Positions 8,915 to 18,282 of a DNA stretch of 64,000 nt are shown piece after piece. The translations under genes were made by a program, and so were the position numbers. Where the stretch lies: assembly GCF_049670895.1 (NCBI RefSeq), contig NZ_CP187170.1. The stretch is one strand, 5' to 3'. The stretch is from Pasteurella sp049670895. GTDB taxonomy: Bacteria; Pseudomonadota; Gammaproteobacteria; Enterobacterales; Pasteurellaceae. The notes below the pieces were generated by a model. It had not been told where the DNA came from. It saw only the letters and a list, made by a program, of their open reading frames with translations, and made no database searches. The stretch's first letter is position 1; the number at the start of each line of letters is the position of its first letter.

Positions 8915-10051
8915 ATGAAACGTTTTATTATTGAATTAGCCAGTGATTTAATTCGTCGCCCCTCCATTAGCCCAGATGACCAAGGTTGCCAGAAAACCAT
9001 TGCCGAACGTTTAGAAAAGCTCGGCTTTCAGATTGAGTGGATGCCCTTTAATGACACCCTAAATTTGTGGGCGAAACATGGTTCAGGTTCCCCTGTTATT
9101 GCCTTTGCGGGGCATACCGATGTTGTGCCCGTGGGGGAGGCATCACAATGGCAATATTCCCCTTTTTCTGCCCAGATCGTTGATAATATGTTGTATGGTC
9201 GAGGGGCGGCAGATATGAAAGGCTCCCTTGCCGCCATGGTGGTCGCCGCAGAAGAATATGTGAAAGCCAATCCTGATCACGCAGGAACAGTGGCATTATT
9301 AATTACCTCAGATGAAGAAGCCGCCGCGAAAGATGGCACTGTGCGAGTGGTGGAAACCTTAATGGAAAGAGGTGAGCCGATTGATTATTGCATTGTTGGC
9401 GAACCTTCAAGTTCTCAGCAATTAGGGGATATTGTGAAAAATGGTCGCCGTGGTTCAATCACGGGAAACTTGTATATTCAAGGAATACAAGGGCATGTGG
9501 CTTATCCGCATTTAGCTGAAAATCCTGTGCATAAATCACTGGGCTTTTTAACGGAGCTCACCACCTATCAATGGGATCAGGGCAATGCTTTTTTCCCTCC
9601 GACATCGTTACAAATTGCCAATATTCAAGCGGGAACAGGCAGTAATAATGTGATCCCTGGTGAGTTATATGTGCAGTTTAATTTGCGTTATTGTACTGAA
9701 GTGAACGATGAGCTAATTAAACAAAAAGTGGCTGAAATGCTAGAAAAACATCAGTTGAATTATCGTATTGAGTGGAATTTATCGGGTAAACCTTTTTTAA
9801 CCGCAAAAGGTAAACTGGTGGATACCATGTTGGACGTGGTAGAAAAAGTTACTCAAAATCGACCGCACTTGGATACGGGGGGTGGCACGTCTGATGCACG
9901 CTTTATTGCTTTAATGGGGGCTGAAGTGGTAGAGTTTGGCCCACTGAATAAAACCATTCATAAAGTCAATGAATGTGTCGATGTTGATGATCTGGCAAAA
10001 TGTGGCGAGGTTTATCGGCAAGTCTTGAGCCGTATTTTGGATGAAGTATGA
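8915..10051 (+). CDS. dapE: Succinyl-diaminopimelate desuccinylase
   Basis: An M20-family zinc hydrolase of 378 residues. It shows LIRRPSISPDDQGC, the metal-binding FAGHTDVVPVG, GRGAADMKGSLAAM, TSDEEA and the C-terminal GGGTSDARF. It removes succinate from N-succinyl-diaminopimelate in the lysine and peptidoglycan pathway. I chose the ATG at 8915 (MKRFIIELASDLIRRPS), which matches family N-termini; an in-frame ATG at 8867 would add 16 unlike residues. An uptake signal at 8900-8908 overlaps the leader. The stop overlaps the next start by four bases. Confidence 0.95.
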   Translation: MKRFIIELASDLIRRPSISPDDQGCQKTIAERLEKLGFQIEWMPFNDTLNLWAKHGSGSPVIAFAGHTDVVPVGEASQWQYSPFSAQIVDNMLYGRGAADMKGSLAAMVVAAEEYVKANPDHAGTVALLITSDEEAAAKDGTVRVVETLMERGEPIDYCIVGEPSSSQQLGDIVKNGRRGSITGNLYIQGIQGHVAYPHLAENPVHKSLGFLTELTTYQWDQGNAFFPPTSLQIANIQAGTGSNNVIPGELYVQFNLRYCTEVNDELIKQKVAEMLEKHQLNYRIEWNLSGKPFLTAKGKLVDTMLDVVEKVTQNRPHLDTGGGTSDARFIALMGAEVVEFGPLNKTIHKVNECVDVDDLAKCGEVYRQVLSRILDEV

Positions 10052-10734
10052 GCCCCGTCCTGACCAATGCACAATTAACAGGCAAGGCACGCACACATTT
10101 GGTGTCTGTTCCTTGTCCGTTTTCTACGAATCACTTTTTGCATCAAGGTTGCTTACAGGCATTTCAAAGCTTGCAACAAGCTGCCTCTAAACAGGGATTT
10201 GATTTACAACCTGCCAGCAGTTTTCGTGATTTTCAACGTCAACAATGCATCTGGAATAGTAAATTTCATGGCGAGCGTAAAGTGCATGATGATCAGGGTA
10301 ACCCGTTGAATTTGAGCACATTGTCTGATTGGGAAAAAGCACAAGCCATTTTACGCTGGTCTGCCTTGCCGGGTGGAAGTCGTCATCATTGGGGGACAGA
10401 AATTGATATTTTTGATCCGCACTTATTGCCAGATAATCAACCTTTACTGCTTGAACCTTGGGAATATGAACAAGGGGGATATTTTGCTGAGTTAAGTGAC
10501 TGGCTACAACAACATCTCGCCCATTTTGATTTTGCTTTGCCTTTCACACAGTTATCACCAAATAAAGAAGTGGGTTACGAACCTTGGCATATCAGTTATT
10601 TACCGATTGCACAGCACGCCCAGCAACAGTTTACGCCTGATTTATTGTGCGAGGCGTGGCAACAGGAAATGGTTGCAGGGAAGGCTTGCTTGTTAGCCCA
10701 TTTAGATGAAATTTTTAGTCGTTTTTTTATTTAA
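10048..10734 (+). CDS. M15-family D-alanyl-D-alanine carboxypeptidase (VanY-like)
   Basis: A 228-residue protein with the M15 zinc site: GGSRHHWGTEIDIFD gives HxxGxxxD and EPWHISY supplies the third histidine. Such enzymes trim D-Ala or other peptides from peptidoglycan. No signal peptide is evident, so location and substrate are uncertain. The start codon overlaps the dapE stop as ATGA, so translation is probably coupled. A diaminopimelate gene joined to a peptidoglycan peptidase makes sense metabolically. nudF follows after 9 bases. Confidence 0.85.
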   Translation: MSPVLTNAQLTGKARTHLVSVPCPFSTNHFLHQGCLQAFQSLQQAASKQGFDLQPASSFRDFQRQQCIWNSKFHGERKVHDDQGNPLNLSTLSDWEKAQAILRWSALPGGSRHHWGTEIDIFDPHLLPDNQPLLLEPWEYEQGGYFAELSDWLQQHLAHFDFALPFTQLSPNKEVGYEPWHISYLPIAQHAQQQFTPDLLCEAWQQEMVAGKACLLAHLDEIFSRFFI

Positions 10735-10743
10735 GGAGAGAAA

Positions 10744-11352
10744 ATGGACATTCAACAATTTGGTCAACAAGATATTGAAATTCTAAAAGAAGAAACCTTA
10801 TATCAAGGCTTTTTTCAATTAAAAAAAATTCAATTTAAACATAAATTATTTGCGGGAGGATACAGTGATGTGGTGACCCGTGAATTGTTAGTGAAAGGTG
10901 CCGCTTCTGTGGTGATCGCTTACGATCCGATTAAAGATGCGGTGGTGATGGTTGAGCAAGTTCGAATCGGTGCTTATCAACCTAATTCAACACAGTCGCC
11001 TTGGTTATTAGAATTGATTGCAGGCATGGTTGAGGAAGGCGAAAGCCCTGAAGAAGTTGCTCTACGTGAAGGCGAAGAAGAAGCGGGCATTGAGATTCGT
11101 GATTTGCAACATTGCCTCAGTGTGTGGGATAGCCCAGGAGGCGTAATTGAGCGTCTCCATCTGTTTGTCGGGAAAGTGGATAGCACCCAAGCTAAAGGCA
11201 TTCATGGACTAGCAGAAGAGAATGAGGATATTCAAGTGCACGTGATTGATCGTGAGCAAGCTTATCAGTGGGTGAAGGAAGGTAAAATTGATAATTGTAT
11301 TGCAGTGCTTGGCATTCAGTGGTTACAGTTAAATTATTCTTCATTAAAATAA
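10744..11352 (+). CDS. nudF: ADP-ribose pyrophosphatase (Nudix hydrolase)
   Basis: A 202-residue Nudix protein. The Nudix box reads GMVEEGESPEEVALREGEEEAGI, here separated as GMVEEGESPEEVAL then REGEEEAGI, with all catalytic glutamates present. The N-terminal extension and the LELIAG lead-in fit NudF. It hydrolyses ADP-ribose to AMP and ribose-5-phosphate. A good GGAGAG ribosome site overlaps the end of the preceding gene. In E. coli nudF also precedes cpdA, the order seen here. Confidence 0.92.
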   Translation: MDIQQFGQQDIEILKEETLYQGFFQLKKIQFKHKLFAGGYSDVVTRELLVKGAASVVIAYDPIKDAVVMVEQVRIGAYQPNSTQSPWLLELIAGMVEEGESPEEVALREGEEEAGIEIRDLQHCLSVWDSPGGVIERLHLFVGKVDSTQAKGIHGLAEENEDIQVHVIDREQAYQWVKEGKIDNCIAVLGIQWLQLNYSSLK

Positions 11353-11535
11353 ATGTCATATTGAGCAAGCAGAACAATAAAATGTGATTTAGGTTTAATT
11401 TTTAAAAAAAATTAATAAAGAAATATGACCTAGCTAACACTTTTTTATTTTGGTAGGTGCAATTTAATGGATAACTCTGTAAGTTAGTGCCAGTTTGAGA
11501 TTTTCTGTTTTTTATTTTTGTAGTAGGAGTTTGCT

Positions 11536-12366
11536 TTGTTCAGTACTTATACATACGACAACCCTACGGGAGTGTTTAAATTTATTCAAATTACCGACCC
11601 GCATTTGTTTAAGGACGAAAAAGGGGAGTTATTAGGCATTAATACATACCAGAGTTTTGCTCAGGTGTTGAGTGAAATTCAGGACAGTGCCTATGATTAC
11701 CAGTTTGTTCTTGCCACAGGGGATTTAGTGCAAGATAGTAGCCATCAAGGCTATTTGCATTTTTGTGAACAGGTAAAACGTCTTGAAAAAACGGTATTTT
11801 GGATTCCGGGTAATCATGACTTTCAACCTAAAATGTTTGCGATTTTGAATCAAAGTCGAGGTAATTTAAATGCGAAAAAACATATTTTGTTGGGGGAGCA
11901 TTGGCAAATTCTAATGCTAGATAGCCAAGTCTTTGGTGTATCACATGGGGAATTAAGTCAATATCAGCTTGATTGGTTAGTGTCAAAATTGAAAGAGTAT
12001 GCCGATCGCTATACGTTAATTGTCTTGCATCATCATATTTTGCCAACACGTTCCGCTTGGCTTGATCAGCATAATTTACGCAATGCCCATGAATTGGCTT
12101 ATGCTCTTGCCCCTTTTAAGAAGGTGAAAGGGTTGTTGCACGGACATATTCACCAAGAAATGGACGCCTTGTGGAACGGATATCGGGTGTTGGCAACACC
12201 TGCCACTTGTATTCAATTTAAACCTGATAATAATACGTTCACCTTAGATTCTGCCCAACCAGGTTGGCGAGAGGTGGAATTGTATGCAGATGGTCGGATT
12301 GAAACACGGGTCAAGCGGATTCAAAAAGCACAATTTTTTCCGAATATGCAGGAAGAAGGATATTAG
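11536..12366 (+). CDS. cpdA: 3',5'-cyclic-AMP phosphodiesterase
   Basis: A 276-residue metallophosphoesterase. Metal-binding motifs are QITDPHLF, ATGDLVQDS, PGNHDF, LHHHILP and GHIHQE in the class order. It matches H. influenzae Icc/CpdA from start to the terminal NMQEEGY. It hydrolyses cAMP, which in Pasteurellaceae controls CRP and competence. The start is TTG, chosen because AGGAG at 11525-11529 lies six bases upstream and no ATG fits; this may keep expression low. A gap of about 180 bases separates it from nudF. Confidence 0.93.
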   Translation: MFSTYTYDNPTGVFKFIQITDPHLFKDEKGELLGINTYQSFAQVLSEIQDSAYDYQFVLATGDLVQDSSHQGYLHFCEQVKRLEKTVFWIPGNHDFQPKMFAILNQSRGNLNAKKHILLGEHWQILMLDSQVFGVSHGELSQYQLDWLVSKLKEYADRYTLIVLHHHILPTRSAWLDQHNLRNAHELAYALAPFKKVKGLLHGHIHQEMDALWNGYRVLATPATCIQFKPDNNTFTLDSAQPGWREVELYADGRIETRVKRIQKAQFFPNMQEEGY

Positions 12367-12386
12367 TGGCGTACGCCCATGGCATA

Positions 12387-12395
12387 AAGTGCGGT
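12387..12395 (+). other. DNA uptake signal sequence
   Basis: Exact AAGTGCGGT in the space between cpdA and the end of wzc. Confidence 0.8.
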
Positions 12396-12454
12396 CTTTT
12401 TTGAAAAGGTTTTGTGATACCAACATGTTGCTTTTCAAGCAGAATAGGAATAAA

Positions 12455-12483
12455 AAATTAGCCTCATGATGAGGCTAATTTTG
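12455..12483. terminator. Bidirectional terminator between cpdA and wzc
   Basis: TTAGCCTCAT at 12458-12467 pairs with ATGAGGCTAA at 12469-12478. An A-run lies to the left (T-run for the minus-strand wzc transcript) and a T-run to the right. It closes both converging units. Confidence 0.8.
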
Positions 12484-12490
12484 TGTTTGG

Positions 12491-14596
12491 TTATGTGTAG
12501 CTTTTATAGCCGTAATATTCGTAATAATTCGAGGAGGTTGTTTTCGCCCCATTCAGGATAAAGCCATTGACATGAATTCCAGCTTGCTCGAAACGTTTGC
12601 GAGCCGTTTCAATTTCTTTCATGGTGGTTTTGGCAAAGCGTCCGACCAATAATAGCGTCCCTGCGTATTTACCGATGATAGCCGCATCCGTGACGGGCAG
12701 AATCGGTGGCGTATCGACTAGCACTAAATCATACTGACGAGATGCCCACTCGAGTAATTGTTGGAAACGTTCAGTATAGAATAATTCCGATGGATTAGGC
12801 GGGGTATGACCTTTAGTGATAATGTCAAGGCTGCCATATTGCTTAATCGCATTTTCAAATGGGATGTCTTGTAAAATAGCTTCACTCAGTCCAAGTGTAT
12901 TATCCAGTTTTAAGTTGTTATGGAGATAGCTACGACGTAAATCTGCATCAATCAATAAGACTTTTTTCCCCGTTTTAGATAATACATTCGCAAGGTTCGC
13001 TGAAATAAAACTTTTTCCGACATCAGGTACGGTACCTGAGATCATCACAATATTATTTTTCGCTTCTAATAAGGAAAAATGTAAGCTTGTTCTTAAACTG
13101 CGGATTGCTTCAATCGCATTGTCATCAGGATAATGTTCTGACAATAAGCCTTTTTTCCCTTTTTCGGGGTGCTTTAAGGACACGCTTGGTTGCATTGCAG
13201 AGTAAGGAACAATGGCATAAGTGGAGAAGCCCGCTTTTTCAATTTCACTGACCGATTCAATACCTCGATTAAAAAAGTGCTTGAGCATGATCGCAAGCCC
13301 TGACAAGGCAAGCCCTAACATCATGGCAAGAAAAATAATTAAAGATTTTTTCGGGGCGATAGGGTCAGGAAAAACTTGTGCACTGTCTAAAAGGCGTACA
13401 TTACCAATTGTACTGGCTTTCACCACATCCAATTCTTGCATTTTGTTGAGAAGTTGAATGTAGATTTGCTGATTGACTTCGAGATCTCGGGTTAAGCGAA
13501 TAATCTCTTTTTGTGTATTGGGTAGTTTCTCAAGCTGTTTATTTAAACGTTCTTTTTCCGCATTTAAGACGTTACGTTTGTCGATCAACGCCACATAAGC
13601 AGGGTGATTGCGTGTAAATTTTTGGGCAATTTCACTTTCTTTAATGGTTAATTCGTTTAAATCCGCTTCAAGATGAACGATGGTTTCTAAAGTGGCTCGA
13701 GCCTCATAACTTAAATCTACGGATTCATTTTGCAAACGGAATTCATTGAGTCGGTTTTCTGAGTCGGAGAGTTTTTGTCGGATTTCAGGGAGCTGGTTAT
13801 TTAAAAACTCAAGGCTTTTCGAGGCTTCCGCTGAATTTCGTGCCACATTTTGTAATAAATAGCTTTCAGCCACACTGGCGACAATCTCTTTAATGTATTT
13901 TTTATCATGCCCTTGTGCAGAAATACTAATAATGCCCGTTTGTTTGCCCACTTCCGAAACAGTAATTTCATTTTGTAAATTTGAAATGACAGATAAGTCA
14001 TTTAGTTTTTCAATGAAGAAACGTTGCCCCGCCTTGGCTTGTAGGGTTGAAATGGCCAAATGGAGATTATCAGATTGATAAAGGGTACCCACCACGCCCT
14101 CTAACAGTTTTTCGGAGGTTTGAGCAGAATAAACGTTGTAGTGATCTGGTGTGTCGCCAACTTCAACGATGAGACTTTTCGTTTCCTCTGTGAAAGGGGC
14201 GAAATAATAAATACCTAGTTTAGGTTGATAATCTGAAAAGAATGCCAACATTTTACTGAATACAGGGACAGAAAAAAGTGGGGTCACTTTGGTGGCAAGA
14301 TTCAGTTGGTTCACGGCGTGTGATAGCACCATTCGAGAACGGATAATTGCCATTTCTGTATTAGAGGATGATTTTTCCTCGAAAATCCCCGTAAAATCTT
14401 TTAATACACTACCAGACGCTTTATCTTCGATTTGTATGGTGGCATTAGCAAGATAAATCGGCTTACTAAAAAAGGCATAGCCAATGCCGAATGTGGTGGT
14501 CAGTAAGGTAAAAATAATAATCCACCATTTATGATCTAATAAGGTATTGAATAACTTCATTAAATCAATCGTTTCGTCATGTTGATGTTCGCTCAT
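12491..14596 (-). CDS. wzc: Polysaccharide co-polymerase and tyrosine autokinase
   Basis: A 701-residue inner membrane protein. The first membrane helix is at about residues 24-43, followed by the periplasmic Wzz domain with long coiled coils and a second helix near 410-430. The cytoplasmic BY-kinase domain has Walker A SGTVPDVGKSF (about 520), Walker A' LLIDADLRR and Walker B LVLVDTPP. The tail YYEYYGYKSYT carries six tyrosines, the autophosphorylation cluster. Wzc controls polymer length and export together with Wza. It is the last gene of the locus, three bases after wzb. Confidence 0.95.
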   Translation of the reverse strand: MSEHQHDETIDLMKLFNTLLDHKWWIIIFTLLTTTFGIGYAFFSKPIYLANATIQIEDKASGSVLKDFTGIFEEKSSSNTEMAIIRSRMVLSHAVNQLNLATKVTPLFSVPVFSKMLAFFSDYQPKLGIYYFAPFTEETKSLIVEVGDTPDHYNVYSAQTSEKLLEGVVGTLYQSDNLHLAISTLQAKAGQRFFIEKLNDLSVISNLQNEITVSEVGKQTGIISISAQGHDKKYIKEIVASVAESYLLQNVARNSAEASKSLEFLNNQLPEIRQKLSDSENRLNEFRLQNESVDLSYEARATLETIVHLEADLNELTIKESEIAQKFTRNHPAYVALIDKRNVLNAEKERLNKQLEKLPNTQKEIIRLTRDLEVNQQIYIQLLNKMQELDVVKASTIGNVRLLDSAQVFPDPIAPKKSLIIFLAMMLGLALSGLAIMLKHFFNRGIESVSEIEKAGFSTYAIVPYSAMQPSVSLKHPEKGKKGLLSEHYPDDNAIEAIRSLRTSLHFSLLEAKNNIVMISGTVPDVGKSFISANLANVLSKTGKKVLLIDADLRRSYLHNNLKLDNTLGLSEAILQDIPFENAIKQYGSLDIITKGHTPPNPSELFYTERFQQLLEWASRQYDLVLVDTPPILPVTDAAIIGKYAGTLLLVGRFAKTTMKEIETARKRFEQAGIHVNGFILNGAKTTSSNYYEYYGYKSYT

Positions 14597-14599
14597 TCG

Positions 14600-15052
14600 T
14601 TAATATCCTATTAATTTGGGTTCCCATTGTTTAGCGGCGTGGACTAGCATTTCATAAACCTGCTCAAAAATGACCTGACTTTTTTGAAAAGGATCAGGAA
14701 TTTCTTGTTGCACGGGTAACCAATGACCAAATAGCATGATTTTGCCTAAACTTGTGGGGGCTATTTGGTGTACTAATCCAAAATGTTTTTTTTCCATGAC
14801 AAGAATTAAATCAGCTTGATGACATAATGGTTCAGTCAGTTGTCTTGCTCGGTGAGCCGAGAGATCTAACTGATGATTTTGGGCTGTTTTTTGCATCATT
14901 TCATCAACAGGCTTACCCACTAAACGACTTCGTTCAGAAATAATCCCTGCTGATTCAATGGTTTTTTCAGGGAAAATCTGTTTGAGTAATGCCTCTCCAA
15001 CAGGGGAGCGACAAATATTTCCCATGCATACAACTAAAATCTTTTCAAACAT
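14600..15052 (-). CDS. wzb: Low-molecular-weight protein tyrosine phosphatase
   Basis: A 150-residue phosphatase with the P-loop VCMGNICRSP at residues 8-17 and the acid-base DPF segment near residue 117. It dephosphorylates the tyrosine tail of Wzc, and cycling of that phosphorylation is needed for group 1-type polysaccharide assembly. It lies between wza (one base) and wzc (three bases) in the standard wza-wzb-wzc order. Confidence 0.95.
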   Translation of the reverse strand: MFEKILVVCMGNICRSPVGEALLKQIFPEKTIESAGIISERSRLVGKPVDEMMQKTAQNHQLDLSAHRARQLTEPLCHQADLILVMEKKHFGLVHQIAPTSLGKIMLFGHWLPVQQEIPDPFQKSQVIFEQVYEMLVHAAKQWEPKLIGY

Positions 15053-15053
15053 C

Positions 15054-16238
15054 TTACCAATTTCGAATTCTTAATGTACTTTCTGTGATTGAGTTAAATC
15101 CAGATATTGTTGGCATCACCTGTGTGATTACACGATTCCAGCGTGTAATCGGGGCGGTGGTCACATAAACAACATCATAAGGTTTGAGATAAAACTCCGT
15201 TCCTAAAATATAGGACGTCGCATTGGTGACATCGAGCTGATAAATATCAGCAATTTTTTCAACACTGTCCTCTTTAGGTGGAAATTGTTTTGGGCTTGAT
15301 GCGTTGTTACGTTGACCACGGATTACAAAGATCCCTGTAGCATCCGCAGAGAGTTTATCAATTCCACCACTTGCCGTAATGGCTTCGGTTAAGGTCATAC
15401 CATAATGGGTGATTTTTAACATTTGTGGTTGACTGACTTCACCGATCACGAACACTTTATTGGCATCATTGCGTGGAACATGCACAATATCCCCATCACC
15501 GAGTAGGCGATTTTGACTCAGATCGCCTCGTTGGAAAAGGGCTTCTAGAGAAACATGTTCTTCTCGTCCTTTACTGGTTATTGTCACATTATGCCAATCG
15601 GCATGTTCAGATAATCCCCCTGCTTTATTCACGGCATCAAGTAGGGTTAATGGAATATTGGTTAAAAATTGTTGTCCAGGTGTTGTGACTTCTCCAGTGA
15701 TATAGGCTTTTTTCGACTGGTAGGCTGCCACATTCACTTCAATTTGTGGCTCACTAATATAATGAGCAAGGCGTTGCGTTAATTTGTTGCGAATTTGGTT
15801 GACGGTTAAGCCTGCCACGGCAATGTTGCCCACATAAGGATAGAAAATGGTGCCATTGGCATGCACTTGGCTTCCTGATTCAGCGGCTGAACGATAAGAT
15901 CCTGCAGGTGTGGTTAATTCAGGGTGATCCCATACTGTAATATTTAAGATATCCCCTGGGCCTACACGGTATTGGTAGGATTTTAAACGCTGTTCTAAGG
16001 ATTCATTTTGGCGAGCCGCAGGCACAACAGGCGAGAGTTGTTTAATTAACGCTGGGGTAATGAAATACGCATCGACCGTTTTTTGTGTATCAAGTGGCTC
16101 CCCTTGTGCATAGACTTTTAAGCCCGTAATTGGGGAGCGTGTCGTAGGAAACAGAAGCGAGCAAGCCGATGTGGAAACGGCAAGGCTTATGACAACGAAA
16201 ATTTTAGATAATTTGCACATATTTTTACTCATATTCAT
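15054..16238 (-). CDS. wza: Outer membrane polysaccharide export lipoprotein
   Basis: A 394-residue lipoprotein. Its signal peptide ends in a lipobox VSTSAC with Cys26 as the lipidated residue. The polysaccharide export motif (YRVGPGDILNITVWDHPELT) and SLBB-type repeats (YITGEVTTPGQ, VFVIGEVSQPQ) follow in the usual order. Wza forms the octameric outer membrane channel for capsule or exopolysaccharide. It is separated from the dehydratase gene by 86 bases, the largest gap within the downstream half of the locus, so a secondary promoter for wza-wzb-wzc is possible. Confidence 0.94.
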   Translation of the reverse strand: MNMSKNMCKLSKIFVVISLAVSTSACSLLFPTTRSPITGLKVYAQGEPLDTQKTVDAYFITPALIKQLSPVVPAARQNESLEQRLKSYQYRVGPGDILNITVWDHPELTTPAGSYRSAAESGSQVHANGTIFYPYVGNIAVAGLTVNQIRNKLTQRLAHYISEPQIEVNVAAYQSKKAYITGEVTTPGQQFLTNIPLTLLDAVNKAGGLSEHADWHNVTITSKGREEHVSLEALFQRGDLSQNRLLGDGDIVHVPRNDANKVFVIGEVSQPQMLKITHYGMTLTEAITASGGIDKLSADATGIFVIRGQRNNASSPKQFPPKEDSVEKIADIYQLDVTNATSYILGTEFYLKPYDVVYVTTAPITRWNRVITQVMPTISGFNSITESTLRIRNW

Positions 16239-16324
16239 AATTAAATGTTAAAAAGCGTATGCCCTTGGTATTGATTGAGAGCAATGTTATTAGAATGATT
16301 AAACATGGTGGTAAATGATGGTAG

Positions 16325-18277
16325 TTATTTAGCCTCCATGAGATGAATGTGGTGATTTTTCTGGGTATAAATTAAATCTGCAAGCTCACTAACAGGTTGA
16401 TATCCCGTTGGGGCATTCAGTAAAATTTCTCGAATTTGCTTATAGTCAGACTGCTTGCAGGCTTGCTCAAGTTTTTCCAATAACAAGATTAAATCGTTAA
16501 AAGGCAGAAAACTTTCTTGTGCGGTTAGAATGCGAGAGTGTTGCGTATGCTCCATGCTATCGCCCGCAATTAACAATTCTTCATATAATTTTTCACCTGG
16601 TCGTAATCCCGTAAATTGGATTTCAATATCCCCATCAGGATGCAGAGAATCTTTGAGGGTTAAACCCGATAAGCTGATTAATTTCTTCGCGAGTTCAACA
16701 ATTTTCACGGGTTCGCCCATATCAAGAATAAAGACATCGCCCCCTTTCGCCATAGCTCCAGCTTGAATCACTAACTGTGCGGCTTCAGGTATGGTCATAA
16801 AATAGCGAATGATTCTTTCATCTGTAACCGTAATTGGTCCACCATCTTTAATTTGTTGTTTAAAGAGGGGAATCACCGAGCCAGATGATCCCAACACATT
16901 GCCAAATCGCACCATGCAAAATTGCGTTTGATGTAAAACACCGTCCATGAATTTACCTTGCATATCCGCAAACGCTTGTAAGCATAGCTCCGCTAAGCGT
17001 TTGGTGGTGCCCATAATGTTGGTAGGGCGAACCGCTTTATCGGTAGAAATTAAGACAAACGAGTTTACTTGTGTTTGGATAGCTGCTTTGGCTGCGTAAT
17101 AGGTTCCAAAAATATTGTTGTAGACCCCGGGGATAATGTTGTATTCCACAAGTGGAACATGTTTATATGCTGCAGCGTGATAGACGGTATTAATCTCAAA
17201 GGTTTCCATCACATTGACCAGCAATTTGAAATTTTGCACAGAGCCAAGCAAAGGAATGATTTCTACCTGTGTTCCCTGTTCTTGTTGAATTTGTAACAGA
17301 TCACGATGAATGGAATATAAAGCGTATTCACAAATTTCAAAAAGCACGAGTTTTGTCGGCTTATTTAAAATGATCTGACGACACAATTCTGACCCAATAG
17401 AGCCACCCGCCCCCGTGACCATCACGTTTTGATTTTTCAAATTTTTATTTAACAGACTCATGATTGGCGGGACAGGATCTCGACCTAAGAGATCTTCAAT
17501 AGAAATTTCTTGCATGTCAGAAAGTTTCACTTCCCCATTTACCAGTTTTCGGATATTGGGTAGTTCTTTAATTTTGCAGTCTGTTTTACTCAGTTGCTGG
17601 ATGATCTCTCGCCGTCTTTGGGCATCAACAGAAGGCATCGCAATGAGAATTTCATCAATGGCACATTGTTTTAACAAAGGGATTGCTTGATGGAACGCAT
17701 AGACTTTAAACCCATCTAAGGTTCTTCCCCATAACTGTTTGTTATCATCAATAAAGAAGATCGGTGCGTATTCAAAAGAGCGGTATAAAGCACTGATGAT
17801 TTGTTGCCCTGAACTGCCTGCACCATAAACGACAATCCGTTTTTTGTCTGCATGAGCACTTAAATGGGTTTTGATAATGAAGCGTATAATGCCCCGACTA
17901 AACCAGATCCATGAAAACATTAAGAAGCCATAAATGAGGGGAATGGTTCTTGGTAACATGTCTTCTGAAATAAAGCTTAATACATACAGATTGAGTACGG
18001 TGGTCAGGGTGGCTAATGCCAGTCTGAGAATCAAGGTTTCGGTAAAACTACGCAAAATAAAACTGTAAATACCAAATACCACTAAGCTCCCCACTGTCAG
18101 TAAGGATACCCCGAGTGAAAATGGAAGATTCATGGCAACATGAATACTCCAACTCTTCAGCACATAGCATACCCAAAGCAATATTGGGAAGAGGATAAAG
18201 TCTAAAAATAATAATAAAATTTTCTTATTATTTTTAGAAAGTAGGGAAAGTGATGTAATGAGAGACGTCATGTTCAC
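16325..18277 (-). CDS. Membrane-bound UDP-N-acetylglucosamine 4,6-dehydratase (WbpM/PglF/WbgZ type)
   Basis: A 650-residue protein. Four hydrophobic helices occupy roughly residues 20-130. A first Rossmann region (VVYGAGSSGQQII, near 150) and the catalytic SDR domain follow (VTGAGGSIGSELCRQI, near 290; STDKAVRPTNIMGTTKR). As in WbpM and PglF, the usual catalytic tyrosine is replaced by methionine (M-x3-K). The enzyme makes UDP-4-keto-6-deoxy-GlcNAc, the substrate of the aminotransferase gene five bases upstream. Together they should give a UDP-4-amino-6-deoxy-HexNAc. Confidence 0.92.
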   Translation of the reverse strand: MNMTSLITSLSLLSKNNKKILLLFLDFILFPILLWVCYVLKSWSIHVAMNLPFSLGVSLLTVGSLVVFGIYSFILRSFTETLILRLALATLTTVLNLYVLSFISEDMLPRTIPLIYGFLMFSWIWFSRGIIRFIIKTHLSAHADKKRIVVYGAGSSGQQIISALYRSFEYAPIFFIDDNKQLWGRTLDGFKVYAFHQAIPLLKQCAIDEILIAMPSVDAQRRREIIQQLSKTDCKIKELPNIRKLVNGEVKLSDMQEISIEDLLGRDPVPPIMSLLNKNLKNQNVMVTGAGGSIGSELCRQIILNKPTKLVLFEICEYALYSIHRDLLQIQQEQGTQVEIIPLLGSVQNFKLLVNVMETFEINTVYHAAAYKHVPLVEYNIIPGVYNNIFGTYYAAKAAIQTQVNSFVLISTDKAVRPTNIMGTTKRLAELCLQAFADMQGKFMDGVLHQTQFCMVRFGNVLGSSGSVIPLFKQQIKDGGPITVTDERIIRYFMTIPEAAQLVIQAGAMAKGGDVFILDMGEPVKIVELAKKLISLSGLTLKDSLHPDGDIEIQFTGLRPGEKLYEELLIAGDSMEHTQHSRILTAQESFLPFNDLILLLEKLEQACKQSDYKQIREILLNAPTGYQPVSELADLIYTQKNHHIHLMEAK

Positions 18278-18282
18278 ACCCT

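Noticed and set aside
12012..12469. Small frames around the cpdA 3' end
   Set aside because: They overlap cpdA, which matches its family to the last residue, and cross the shared terminator.
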